Made by a program: the position numbers and the translations under genes. The notes beneath the pieces were generated by a model, which was not told the DNA's origin, made no database searches, and saw only the letters and a list, made by a program, of their open reading frames with translations. This document shows positions 20,501 through 27,998 of a DNA stretch of 64,000 bases, one piece after another. Origin of the DNA: Vibrio sp. SCSIO 43136 (GTDB lineage: Bacteria > Pseudomonadota > Gammaproteobacteria > Enterobacterales > Vibrionaceae); the NCBI RefSeq assembly GCF_023716565.1, contig NZ_CP071848.1, positions 2,790,001-2,854,000 of the forward strand. The letters run 5' to 3'. Numbering within the stretch: the stretch's first letter is position 1; each line of letters opens with the position of its first letter.

Positions 20501-22209
20501 TCTGAATATTTCTGCTCAGAAGTAATATTCCAGCTTTGTGTTGGTTCAGGAAAATATCGACAGATCAAATCCTTATCGATCTCAGTATCAAAATAATCAA
20601 AGGCAACGTATCCCACTTTTTCACTAGTATGTGGTCGCTTTTGCGCATTTTCATCAACAACAAAGCTCACTTTACTCTCGCCCAACTGACAACGGCGTAA
20701 CCAACCACCATCACTACCTTTGCGCTGCTGCTTGTTGGCAACAATACCACCATAATTGTGCTCAAGAGCTTTAAGCGCCGCACAAGCATCCGTCAAAGGA
20801 GTTTTAGAGCCGCCTGTTCTTTTGGTACTAAAATCAGCAGCGAATTGAAATTTTCGCCCATCGAGCTCGGCGGTTAGCGGGGGAGCAGCTAAATACGCTA
20901 CCTGCTCATTAACATAGTCTTGCTCGTCATCGTCGTCATCATCTTTGTACCGAATGCTTAAGTGGCTACGTTCTAACGCCAGGTCAAACTCATCTTCCTC
21001 TATATCGTCTACAGCTGTCGTAAACCACACATCATCATTGTTTTGAGTTTGGATTTCAGTCAGTACAACAGGCTCTAAGTCATCGTCATACTCGTGTGCA
21101 AACTCTACCTCTTCCCAACTGTCGTCATCATTGTCTCCTTTAGCAACAGCAGTTTTGATGTTCTTAGTGCCAGCTTGGATAACGACAGATTCACCAGAGT
21201 CACTGTCAGTAACAACCGCTTTGCCCGGTTCCATAGCAAAGTAGCTAACTTCCGTCATTCCATACTTGGTATAGGTATCAGGTACTGAGAACTGCTGCTC
21301 AAAAGTGGCACCCGTGGTAGATACGGAGCTCAATCGGAGCGTTGATGGACGATCAGCATCTGGGCTTGATGTGTTAACCGTTGGCATCAAAAACACTAGT
21401 GGGGTACGGTCAAAGACGGCATTAAATGTAATTTGGCAAACGCCTCCCGCATCCAAACCTGAGCATTTGGCGACACCAAAATCAAACTTTGACGTTGGCA
21501 GGGGAGGATCAGGCTCATCAGGTTTCGGTATCACGCCATTTATTTTGGCGTATGAGTCCAGTTTGAGGAAGTGTGCCGTAACCGTTCCGTTAATGGTGGT
21601 GTAATTTCCCGGAGTACTGCCTTTTATCTGCGCATCTTTCTTGGAAAGAATGTGTGCATTAATCGTTTTGGCATCATTAATCGTCGTATCACCGTTGACG
21701 ACGATTACAAATGAATCATTAGTGCTATTGGTTACGTTATTGGTAATCTTACCTTTGTCGATCGTAAGTTTAGGCACATAAAGTGTTGATGGGGCAGTCA
21801 CTTCTAGCTTGTCGCTAGACTCGAGTTTCAACTCAGATGATGAGTAAAATATCCCACCGTCCAAGATATACTTATTCCCTCGACTTTTTACCAGCTCTTT
21901 AGCCCCCTCGGGATGGGTGAAATTAGGTTCCTCACCCAAAATGTATCCAGAGCTTGATTTACACGATGAAGAGCCACACGCAATGCTGGTATTCTTAACA
22001 ATATTTTTGTAACCAATATTGTTACCCGTCGCATTCAGGACTTTCTGCTTACCTTCATCATTAAAGTCAACTTTGGAGCCATTATACTTCCAACTTTGAA
22101 TCGCTGTCGTTGGCCGAACGTCATCAGGTAAAGGCCAATGTGTGGCGAAAACAGGGAAAGATAAAGCGAAAAGAAACAGAGCTATTGGCAACTTCATTGA
22201 TCTATTCAT
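17518..22209 (-). CDS. mshQ: MSHA biogenesis protein MshQ (large secreted/adhesin-like)
   Basis: Last gene of the msh cluster; role in pilus assembly unclear, probably surface- or tip-exposed. 1563 residues from ATG 22209, chosen because it overlaps the mshP stop as ATGA with GAGAGG upstream. A signal peptide (LPIALFLFALSFPVFA) is evident. Two beta-helix-like stretches recur, ending INGTVTAHFLKLDSYAKING (about residue 210) and INGSVTAHKLEIHN (about 830). An extreme acidic tract lies at about 360-435, including a run of six Asp. Many Cys pairs suggest an oxidised periplasmic/extracellular fold. The C-terminal half matches the MshQ/DUF6701 type from memory. Confidence 0.88.
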   Translation of the reverse strand: MNRSMKLPIALFLFALSFPVFATHWPLPDDVRPTTAIQSWKYNGSKVDFNDEGKQKVLNATGNNIGYKNIVKNTSIACGSSSCKSSSGYILGEEPNFTHPEGAKELVKSRGNKYILDGGIFYSSSELKLESSDKLEVTAPSTLYVPKLTIDKGKITNNVTNSTNDSFVIVVNGDTTINDAKTINAHILSKKDAQIKGSTPGNYTTINGTVTAHFLKLDSYAKINGVIPKPDEPDPPLPTSKFDFGVAKCSGLDAGGVCQITFNAVFDRTPLVFLMPTVNTSSPDADRPSTLRLSSVSTTGATFEQQFSVPDTYTKYGMTEVSYFAMEPGKAVVTDSDSGESVVIQAGTKNIKTAVAKGDNDDDSWEEVEFAHEYDDDLEPVVLTEIQTQNNDDVWFTTAVDDIEEDEFDLALERSHLSIRYKDDDDDDEQDYVNEQVAYLAAPPLTAELDGRKFQFAADFSTKRTGGSKTPLTDACAALKALEHNYGGIVANKQQRKGSDGGWLRRCQLGESKVSFVVDENAQKRPHTSEKVGYVAFDYFDTEIDKDLICRYFPEPTQSWNITSEQKYSDTNLSAFNIRNSSPRITGWSDEYRARYTIDNHSQWPNLDLLRVGYDTHPDPWQIYANPICSPTGCDTGDADGLLSQRKIKEPELLSEVFPSNKSVSITDSTTENFYGDVCGLGSSVCSYQENADGTVELTMMSSLKALDVRSRGNRSEIIVKFNSGIAIESVYAETNVNLYFKANSTVRIGSLTMSNTGLAMSFEPKTRINVVSSMAFNNPIEFRYMHGAIDPIIYGPLATIAINSTNNEVFNGFILGKEVSFRNPLEINGSVTAHKLEIHNATTIAKPNYSCEMPPVTTKKLKVKILDTLNLTCEQADIEFEVVDSDGNRVVTENSSFTVKRVGSGGQWCDSGTCTANAEYTAQLVNGYKKLQISSSGTANSYQIETTWSGDTENDNSDIVFVPFKFDAPDVYAISGMSTKNSIKVLACNDGSSRVVSNYSNTPNVSFSVVKPLSTAGGNNGSLDFTPSFSAGEAKDVPLTLSESGEFTVVLEDSDFSCEGIAGCPIDGAGKLRGTFDIMASPWKLALCSPNGNSWSGNATSGSGFKAAKELFTVEVKPIAYDKDRSPTVSEGYCGYPVTSNFTHQDAWAATVDISHTIATPSNGVTGDALTGTTSNTVGGGVSGSLSYAGLSVSEVGSFNFVAQLVGSSVYNTIHANVLGVNSKLIGEREIGRFYPYQIQIVSNDWNYAAGHDNFAYLDQPISVDFVAQAQAKPDEEGVAGTPTLNYSGFLEGFNKLGLKPFAADNTGTKDLDSRMLATWTSANWTGANNQAYTQDFTYLRSVTQTSPQKVTEVDGPFGAGNLMIGLKFSSGMADPTKWLSVDSTVHQGQKFPTALTARYGRLSLTDVGGNTSQSITVPLQAEYWNGTEFTTNTEDSGSEFYGEAYCVQGVWPDLASSASLTTQNSTRTVSGGLPKDSAEALLAVQSSSEREQVRLWLRSDNAIPNGLSESTHCKVGAKVQPWLNFNWRNQGDEIPSAVVTFGTHRGNDRVIFRGEARMTGR

Positions 22210-22658
22210 TCTAACCCTCTCGCCCATACTTCTTGTTCTCGTTGTACTTCAAAATCTTGACTACCACAGACCGCTGTCGAGGTGATCTTAAAGAAAGTCA
22301 GATCACCAGAACCGATTTCATCACACGCTATCTCTAAGCGCTGACATTGCGGAATATCGGCAATGATTGACGCTGCAGCAGAGACAGCTTTGGCACTAAA
22401 ATTACCAACACCATCAGAACAACGATCGCTTAAATCACTTATCGCACTATCCCCATTAAGCGGATATAAGGTGACAAGCCCCCACTCACTGCCTGAATTT
22501 GCGGCAAACCACGCTTGGGTGCCCAAGACTTCTCGGGTCAAGGTATCTTGATTCGACCATTCAAGCCGAGTCAGTGTTAGCCCTAGCATGCCCATCACGA
22601 CGATGACAAATATCGACACAATCAACACACTGCCAGATTGATTTTTCTTAAGGGACAT
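22206..22658 (-). CDS. mshP: MSHA biogenesis protein MshP (minor pilin-like)
   Basis: A PilX-like membrane protein of the pilus minor-pilin set. It starts MSLKKNQSGSVLIVSIFVIVVMG, a prepilin-like N-terminus, then a soluble domain with two Cys pairs. The ATG at 22658 is preferred over upstream in-frame codons because it places the hydrophobic segment at residue ~10 as in homologues; it overlaps the mshO stop by 11 nt. The 3' end overlaps mshQ by 4 nt. About 150 residues. Confidence 0.85.
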   Translation of the reverse strand: MSLKKNQSGSVLIVSIFVIVVMGMLGLTLTRLEWSNQDTLTREVLGTQAWFAANSGSEWGLVTLYPLNGDSAISDLSDRCSDGVGNFSAKAVSAAASIIADIPQCQRLEIACDEIGSGDLTFFKITSTAVCGSQDFEVQREQEVWARGLE

Positions 22659-23418
22659 TGAGCACCTGCACTTCATGTTGGTAGTCACTTAGCTCATCTC
22701 CATTTCGAAATTGCAATTGCATGTGAATTAATCCACCTCGAATCAAAGAGGCGTTGTCATAACGAAATTGTCCACTTGCGATATTTTCACTCACTTTTGT
22801 TTTGCTGTTACTTGCTAAACAAGTCGCACCATCAACACCATTTCTGCACACGTACAAACTCTGAACATTGGCACTAGTATCTAGGCAATAATTAACTTTC
22901 TGAGCTGGCTGATAGATGTAATGCCGAGACCCAATCGAGTAGCTAGGGAAAGAATGGACGATGGTATACACCGAACCACTCACAGTAGCATCACTAGTGG
23001 GGACAGAGGCAGATGAAGAAGTTTCAAAGTCGCTGATAATACTCGGATTGATAACGATGCGAGCCGCTTGAGAAACCGCCGATAAATCAGCGTCACTATT
23101 TCCGAGCACAAAGCGAACTTGCTCTGCTGCGCCACTTACTGCCGCATCTACTCGATAAAAACCAGAATAGAGAATAGGGTGGAATGTTAAGCACTTGCCT
23201 GCCTCTGTCACTTCAAAGCTGTTCGGTACTGCATGGCGTACTTCCCGAGAGACTTTTTCGATGGCAAAACGTGCTTGGTTTTGCAGAGCTTGGCGCTTGG
23301 CAGAATCAGCGTAACCTTTTGTGCCCAATTCCAAAAAACCAGCTATCGCCAAGAACATCACAGAAACTACCGTAATGGTCACCACCATTTCGATAAGGGT
23401 AAAACCTGTCTTTTTCAT
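22648..23418 (-). CDS. mshO: MSHA minor pilin MshO
   Basis: PilW-like minor pilin. 256 residues with a type IV prepilin leader MKKTG followed by FTLIEMVVTITVVSVMFLAIAGFLEL; G5 is the processing site, F6 the N-methylated residue, E10 the conserved acid. The ATG directly abuts the mshD stop (zero gap). It is part of the mshC-D-O-P-Q minor pilin block. Confidence 0.92.
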   Translation of the reverse strand: MKKTGFTLIEMVVTITVVSVMFLAIAGFLELGTKGYADSAKRQALQNQARFAIEKVSREVRHAVPNSFEVTEAGKCLTFHPILYSGFYRVDAAVSGAAEQVRFVLGNSDADLSAVSQAARIVINPSIISDFETSSSASVPTSDATVSGSVYTIVHSFPSYSIGSRHYIYQPAQKVNYCLDTSANVQSLYVCRNGVDGATCLASNSKTKVSENIASGQFRYDNASLIRGGLIHMQLQFRNGDELSDYQHEVQVLNVP

Positions 23419-23976
23419 CTAGTAGTTCCCCTTATAGGCAACAAAGGTGAACTCGCTATAGCGGCTGGCTGCCACTTTCATGGTGATTTTTTTAAATCGA
23501 TTTGCGGGAGTGACCTCTGGTAGATGCTCGTGTTCCACCTCGACGATTATATGGAAGTTAGCATATTGCGCATCGATGTCGCCTATCGCATCAGCCAGTC
23601 TCCACTGAGGCGTCATCCCTTTGCACACACCAATGTCACTGGTATACCAACAACCAATGTAATCATCCACATCATCAAAATCTTGAACAGCACCTTCATC
23701 GGCTCCTAAGGGTTTATTGCATTCACGAGCTGGGGAACCTTCACCACAACGCACCATGCCACCATTAAAATCGCTATCATCATCATAAGCTCGTGACAAT
23801 ATCTCGGTCATAAAGCTTTGGGCCAGCGCAGATGCACGCACTTGATAATGGCTACTGGCTGAATTTTCAATGCGCGGATAAAGCGTCGTGACAAGCACTG
23901 ACATGGAGATACCAAGCACGATAATCGCAATCACGCTCTCAATCAGGGTAAAGCCTTTGTTGTTAGAGGCAATCAT
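23419..23976 (-). CDS. mshD: MSHA minor pilin MshD
   Basis: PilV-like minor pilin of 185 residues. Prepilin leader MIASNNKG then FTLIESVIAIIVLGISMSVL. The 5' end overlaps mshC by 14 nt. Contains Cys residues (RCGEG...ECNKP, GCWYTSDIGVCKG) likely forming disulphides in the globular head. Confidence 0.92.
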   Translation of the reverse strand: MIASNNKGFTLIESVIAIIVLGISMSVLVTTLYPRIENSASSHYQVRASALAQSFMTEILSRAYDDDSDFNGGMVRCGEGSPARECNKPLGADEGAVQDFDDVDDYIGCWYTSDIGVCKGMTPQWRLADAIGDIDAQYANFHIIVEVEHEHLPEVTPANRFKKITMKVAASRYSEFTFVAYKGNY

Positions 23977-24481
23977 TCACTAACCCCTCTTGATTGATGC
24001 AGATGTCTAGTGAATCAATCGCATTGCTTATTTGAAATTTGTAGCCCGTGCCATCGTTTGCACTGGTGCAACCAAGCACGTTTTCACAACTCGGTCGCCC
24101 TAGAAGATCGAAAGAGAGGGCCACGTTAGTCGGTGAAAAACTAAAGTCACTCTCTTCGATAAATACAAAGTTACTTTTGGGATTAGAATCAAGGCATGGA
24201 CTATTTTTCGCAGACAAACAAGTGCCATCACTGCTGATCGCCAACACATACCGGTCAGGTACTTGCGCCCCTGGAAAATCAAGATCCAAATTAGACTGCA
24301 TCCGGCCCAATTGAATCTGACGAATGATGGAAATCGCCTGTTCACGTGCCGCATAAACGGAAAAGTGACTCTTACCCGTAAAACGAGAAGCAGCATAGAC
24401 CGACATGATCGCCACCAAAAGGATAACGACCATTAACTCAACAAGAGTAAAACCTGCAAATTTGCTATTGCGAGAAAGCAT
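23963..24481 (-). CDS. mshC: MSHA minor pilin MshC
   Basis: GspH/FimT-like minor pilin. From ATG 24481 the product is about 172 residues beginning MLSRNSKFAG then FTLVELMVVILLVAIMSVYAASRF, a clear class IVa prepilin leader. A TTG codon at 24493 would add four residues and is less likely. First gene after the mshA' terminator, so it either depends on readthrough or has its own promoter in 24482-24566. Confidence 0.9.
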   Translation of the reverse strand: MLSRNSKFAGFTLVELMVVILLVAIMSVYAASRFTGKSHFSVYAAREQAISIIRQIQLGRMQSNLDLDFPGAQVPDRYVLAISSDGTCLSAKNSPCLDSNPKSNFVFIEESDFSFSPTNVALSFDLLGRPSCENVLGCTSANDGTGYKFQISNAIDSLDICINQEGLVNDCL

Positions 24482-24566
24482 GAAGATAACCAAAGATAGT
24501 ACCCATAACCTCTTCTAGTATATAAGATTTAATGGATAAATACTGAAGGCAATCCGATGTTACATA

Positions 24567-24598
24567 TAAAAAAAGAGCCTCAAAAAGAGGCTCTTTTT
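24567..24598. terminator. Terminator after the second MshA-type pilin gene
   Basis: AAAAAGAGCCTC, loop AAAAA, GAGGCTCTTTTT (24570-24598), with further A residues giving a minus-strand U-run. It lies directly after the mshA' stop and separates the abundant pilin transcript from the minor pilin genes mshC-D-O-P-Q. Confidence 0.9.
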
Positions 24599-24600
24599 AC

Positions 24601-25089
24601 TCAGTTACACCCTGACACTTTGTAATTTGGTTCAGCTCCAGATGCCTTAGGCTCTTCATAGCCAACAAAACACGAGGTTGCAAAGCCATCTTCCGGAACC
24701 TGGTCCTTAAATGTAAAACCAATATAGTAGTCATAGCCCGTGATTGATTCAGCTAAAGACACCTGAGCCCATTCGTTCTCAAAATCGAGCTGCAATGCAT
24801 CTTTTAGTGAGTCAACCCGAGGATAGCCATAAGCGGTATTAATTTTATCCCCTGACACAGAAATTACGGCTGCCGAGTTTTCTCGGTCAAGCGTTTCTAT
24901 CCCGTCAATAACAGCTTTACCATATACAATACTAGCAGCACCCGTAACGGCTCCTTTCAAACCTTCCAATGCTGCATTTCGAGCATCATTTTGAAGGTTC
25001 AAAAAACGGGGAGCCGCTGTCACCGCCAAAATTCCTAAAATGACGATTACAACTACTAGCTCAATGAGAGTGAAACCATTTTTACGCAT
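24601..25089 (-). CDS. MSHA major-pilin paralogue (second MshA-type pilin)
   Basis: A 162-residue type IV pilin with leader MRKNG and mature N-terminus [24 protein letters not shown]. It is nearly identical to MshA over the first ~50 residues (LNLQ.DARNAAL.GLKGAV) but diverges in the head domain, keeping a C-terminal Cys pair (C-FVGYEEP...VSGCN). Located 18 nt after mshA and before the terminator, so co-transcribed with mshA. Best read as a tandem duplicate of mshA. It may be a co-assembled or alternative subunit. Confidence 0.9.
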   Translation of the reverse strand: MRKNGFTLIELVVVIVILGILAVTAAPRFLNLQNDARNAALEGLKGAVTGAASIVYGKAVIDGIETLDRENSAAVISVSGDKINTAYGYPRVDSLKDALQLDFENEWAQVSLAESITGYDYYIGFTFKDQVPEDGFATSCFVGYEEPKASGAEPNYKVSGCN

Positions 25090-25107
25090 AATAATTTAAC
25101 TATTGAT

Positions 25108-25608
25108 TTAGTTACTAATACATGCGGTATCAGACACTGTCGCTGTAGCAACAGCGCTTGACGTAGCAGCTGTATACGTTACGTAGCAGCCATTTGGAAC
25201 CGCAGCAGAGTTTGCACTATCTTTGTAATCAAGGAATGTAAGAAGAACAACATCGCCAGCATTAGCACCACCAGTACCATCTACAACAGCCCAGTCGTTA
25301 CTAAATCCTTCAATAGTTTTTACAATACCATTTGCATCTGCTGTCGGATAACCATAAACGGCAGTTACCGTATCGCTGCCAGCACTAATCGATGTTGCTG
25401 AAGAAACAGCTTCTTTACCTGAGATTGCCGCTTTACCATATACGATACCAGCCCCACCGTTTACTGCACCTTTCAAGCCATTAAGGGCTGCATTGCGCGC
25501 ATCACCTTGCAGATTCAAAAACTTAGGTGCAGCCGTCACAGCCAAAATACCCAAGATCACAATAACTACCACTAGTTCGATCAGGGTAAAACCACTTTGC
25601 TTTTTCAT
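25108..25608 (-). CDS. mshA: MSHA major pilin MshA
   Basis: Structural subunit of the mannose-sensitive haemagglutinin pilus used for surface attachment. 166 residues: leader MKKQSG, cleavage before [24 protein letters not shown], then a Gly/Ala/Ser/Thr-rich head with two Cys near the C-terminus (GCYVTYT...DTACIS). Position directly after mshB matches V. cholerae. Which of the two tandem pilins is the dominant subunit is inferred from order only. Confidence 0.93.
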   Translation of the reverse strand: MKKQSGFTLIELVVVIVILGILAVTAAPKFLNLQGDARNAALNGLKGAVNGGAGIVYGKAAISGKEAVSSATSISAGSDTVTAVYGYPTADANGIVKTIEGFSNDWAVVDGTGGANAGDVVLLTFLDYKDSANSAAVPNGCYVTYTAATSSAVATATVSDTACISN

Positions 25609-25656
25609 ATTACATCTCTCTTTTTACATATTAAAAACGCAAATACTGACAGGCAG

Positions 25657-26229
25657 TTATTGCAATTCTACGGTCACGCGACCAGTTTTAACTTCATAAA
25701 TGAACTTGTGATCACTGCCTTCTTGCTGGACATAAGTACAAGTACTATTACTATTGTCCGCTTCGGCAGTGTATTTCAAATTTGTATCGGTACTCGTTAC
25801 CAAACCAACCTTCGGTGGGTTTTGCAGTAGATTGTCCATCAAATCAACACAATCACTCGATGCGAGTGTGGTTGGCGCTGAGCCCGTATCCCCATCGGTG
25901 GTTTTCAGCGCAATCGGGTAGCCATCTCTGAAACCACTGTCGGTCCCGTCAGTATTAAATGAACGGGTCAACCAAAACTCAACACCATCGTATTCGATCC
26001 AGTGTTGTTTACTGTTACCTGTGCCAACGCCAGGGCGACCTTTCGCTTCCCACTGTGCGCGAGCAGATAATACCCCTGTTGCATATCCACCAGCAACACC
26101 TTCGATGCTGGCTTTTTTTGCTTCATCCGTCACGTTTAAAAATTTTGGTAGTGCTGCTGCTGCAAGCAAACCAAGAATGACTATTACAACCACCAATTCA
26201 ACTAATGAAAAGCCTGACTGTTTTTTCAT
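25657..26229 (-). CDS. mshB: MSHA minor pilin MshB
   Basis: Pilin-like subunit of about 190 residues: leader MKKQSG then [24 protein letters not shown], head domain with a Cys pair (SSDCVDL...STCTYV). ATG 26229 is preferred to the in-frame ATG 26235 because an AGG is then spaced 8 nt away and the leader matches that of MshA. First gene of the pilin transcript, with a TATAAT about 45 nt upstream. Confidence 0.9.
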   Translation of the reverse strand: MKKQSGFSLVELVVVIVILGLLAAAALPKFLNVTDEAKKASIEGVAGGYATGVLSARAQWEAKGRPGVGTGNSKQHWIEYDGVEFWLTRSFNTDGTDSGFRDGYPIALKTTDGDTGSAPTTLASSDCVDLMDNLLQNPPKVGLVTSTDTNLKYTAEADNSNSTCTYVQQEGSDHKFIYEVKTGRVTVELQ

Positions 26230-26275
26230 CGACATTACCTATAAAAATGAAAAACTCTGACGCATTAAGCGCAGT

Positions 26276-26306
26276 ATTATATCGTATGCTTGCCAGCAAG
26301 CATACG
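26276..26306 (-). promoter_or_regulatory. mshB promoter -10 with adjacent perfect palindrome
   Basis: On the minus strand a consensus TATAAT (26276-26281) lies 47 nt before the mshB ATG. Immediately upstream is a perfect 10-bp inverted repeat (CGTATGCTTG/CAAGCATACG, 26283-26306, loop CCAG) covering the -13 to -37 region where a -35 should be. No good -35 is visible. The palindrome is either a regulator site or the 3'-end hairpin of the mshF transcript; it lacks a U-run. Confidence 0.55.
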
Positions 26307-26319
26307 CCATATGATGCAA

Positions 26320-26766
26320 CTATGACTTATTTTCGACATCAATCGACAATTTTTTGTCAGTCAACTTTAGGTTGAGGTGGAACTTCCCTTCCAACTCATA
26401 GCTACATGCATAAAACTTGCCACTTTGTTTTAGCTCACTACTCACCTCGACAAAGAAGCCCGTACCGATATTGGGATAAAGTGTGCTAAGCCACCAATTA
26501 CAATCAACTTTATTGCCATTAATCGGCATCACCCAACCGTTATGATCGTACTCTATTTTCCGGCCATTAACTTCAATCGACGCCGCCTGTTTATTGACTA
26601 ACCAAATCTGACGATACTCTCTCGCTCGCTGATTGATTTGATTTAGAACAACCGTTGCCGCCGTGTTTTCAGCTTCTTGTTCCGCCTGATTCCAATAATA
26701 GCCAAGTACTGCCAACAGTATGGTTAACACACATAACCACACCATAAATTTAGCTCGTTTTTCCAT
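26320..26766 (-). CDS. mshF: MSHA biogenesis protein MshF
   Basis: Small pilus-assembly protein of 148 residues with one N-terminal transmembrane helix (about 8-25, FMVWLCVLTILLAVLGYYW) and a periplasmic domain. Recognised by position after mshG (2-nt gap) and general layout. The function within the machine is not known. Confidence 0.85.
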   Translation of the reverse strand: MEKRAKFMVWLCVLTILLAVLGYYWNQAEQEAENTAATVVLNQINQRAREYRQIWLVNKQAASIEVNGRKIEYDHNGWVMPINGNKVDCNWWLSTLYPNIGTGFFVEVSSELKQSGKFYACSYELEGKFHLNLKLTDKKLSIDVENKS

Positions 26767-26768
26767 AC

Positions 26769-27989
26769 TTAGCCTTGTACCACGTCAAGCATGCTCCACA
26801 TCGGCAAGAATATACCTAGAGCGAGCAACAACACCATGCCTGCAACAATAACCAATAAAATAGGCTCTATTCGAGCGGTCAGTGTTTTAAGATCATAGTC
26901 TACTTCACGATCGTAGAAGTCTGACACTTCTAATAAAAGTTCATCAATACGGCCGGTTTCTTCACCAACCGAGATCATTTGGATCACCAAAGGCGTGAAG
27001 ATCTCACTTTGAATCGCCGTGGCCGATACGGTACTACCCGCCTCAATTGCAGACTTCATTTCGAGAATACGTAACTCTAAAAATCGGTTGCCCAGTGCTT
27101 CGCCCGAAAGTGCCAATGATTGGTTAAGAGGCACACCAGACTTTAACATCAAAGCAAAGGTACGTGAAAAGCGTGATAGCTGCGCTCGGTTGACAATATC
27201 GCCAACAATCGGGATGCGTAGTCTAAATTTATCCCACCGTTCTCTTCCATCCGCAGTACCAAGCCAAGCATTAAACGCAAATGCAGCACCGACAAAAGCC
27301 GCCAACATCCATACCCAATACTCGACAAAGAAGTTAGAAGTACCTATCAATATTCTCGTTGGCAAAGGCAAATCCACCCCGAAGCGACTAAACATGGTCG
27401 CAAATTGAGGGATCACCTTGATGTTCAAGATAAACATCGCAATGGTAATGAATGCGATCACGAAAATCGGGTAACGCATTGCCGTTTTAATGCGCTTACG
27501 AGTCTCTAGCTCTTGATCATAGTAATTCGACAGTTGAAGCAACGCCTGATCCAAGCGACCCGTGTTCTCGCCAACATGGATCATGGAGACAAACAGCGGG
27601 CTAAATACTTTAGGGTGCAACTGCATTGACGCCGACAAGCTTCGACCATTGGTCAGCTCTTGACCCACCTCTTCAAGCGCAGTTTTTAACTGTTTGTTAG
27701 TGCAATTTTGTACCAAGCCTTTAATTGAGCGAAGTAGAGGCACCCCGGCTTTGGTCAAGCTGTAAAGCTGGCGACAAAAGATAACCAGAACTTCCAAAGG
27801 AATTGCCGTGACAAACAGTTGAGAGAGGTCGAACTCCGCTCCACCGGCTAATTTGCCAGGTTTGATCGACGTCGGTAAGACGCCTTTGTTAATCAGCGCT
27901 TCGGCTGCCAACTCTTCTGTTGGCGCTTCCACTTGCCCGGAGACTTTCTCTCCCTGCAAGTTTCGACCTTGGTATTGAAACGTTGCCAT
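26769..27989 (-). CDS. mshG: MSHA inner-membrane platform protein MshG
   Basis: PilC/GspF-type polytopic platform protein that couples the MshE ATPase to pilin polymerisation. 406 residues with two GspF domains: about 70-193 (FCRQLYSLTKAGVPLLRSI... VSMIHVGENTGRLD) and about 270-395 (FSRTFALMLKSGVPLNQSL...MISVGEETGRIDELL), each ending in transmembrane helices. Nine nt after mshE. Confidence 0.95.
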   Translation of the reverse strand: MATFQYQGRNLQGEKVSGQVEAPTEELAAEALINKGVLPTSIKPGKLAGGAEFDLSQLFVTAIPLEVLVIFCRQLYSLTKAGVPLLRSIKGLVQNCTNKQLKTALEEVGQELTNGRSLSASMQLHPKVFSPLFVSMIHVGENTGRLDQALLQLSNYYDQELETRKRIKTAMRYPIFVIAFITIAMFILNIKVIPQFATMFSRFGVDLPLPTRILIGTSNFFVEYWVWMLAAFVGAAFAFNAWLGTADGRERWDKFRLRIPIVGDIVNRAQLSRFSRTFALMLKSGVPLNQSLALSGEALGNRFLELRILEMKSAIEAGSTVSATAIQSEIFTPLVIQMISVGEETGRIDELLLEVSDFYDREVDYDLKTLTARIEPILLVIVAGMVLLLALGIFLPMWSMLDVVQG

Positions 27990-27998
27990 CAGTTACCT

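Noticed and set aside
26283-26306. Palindrome as a standard rho-independent terminator of mshF
   Set aside because: No U-run follows; instead a consensus -10 is directly downstream.
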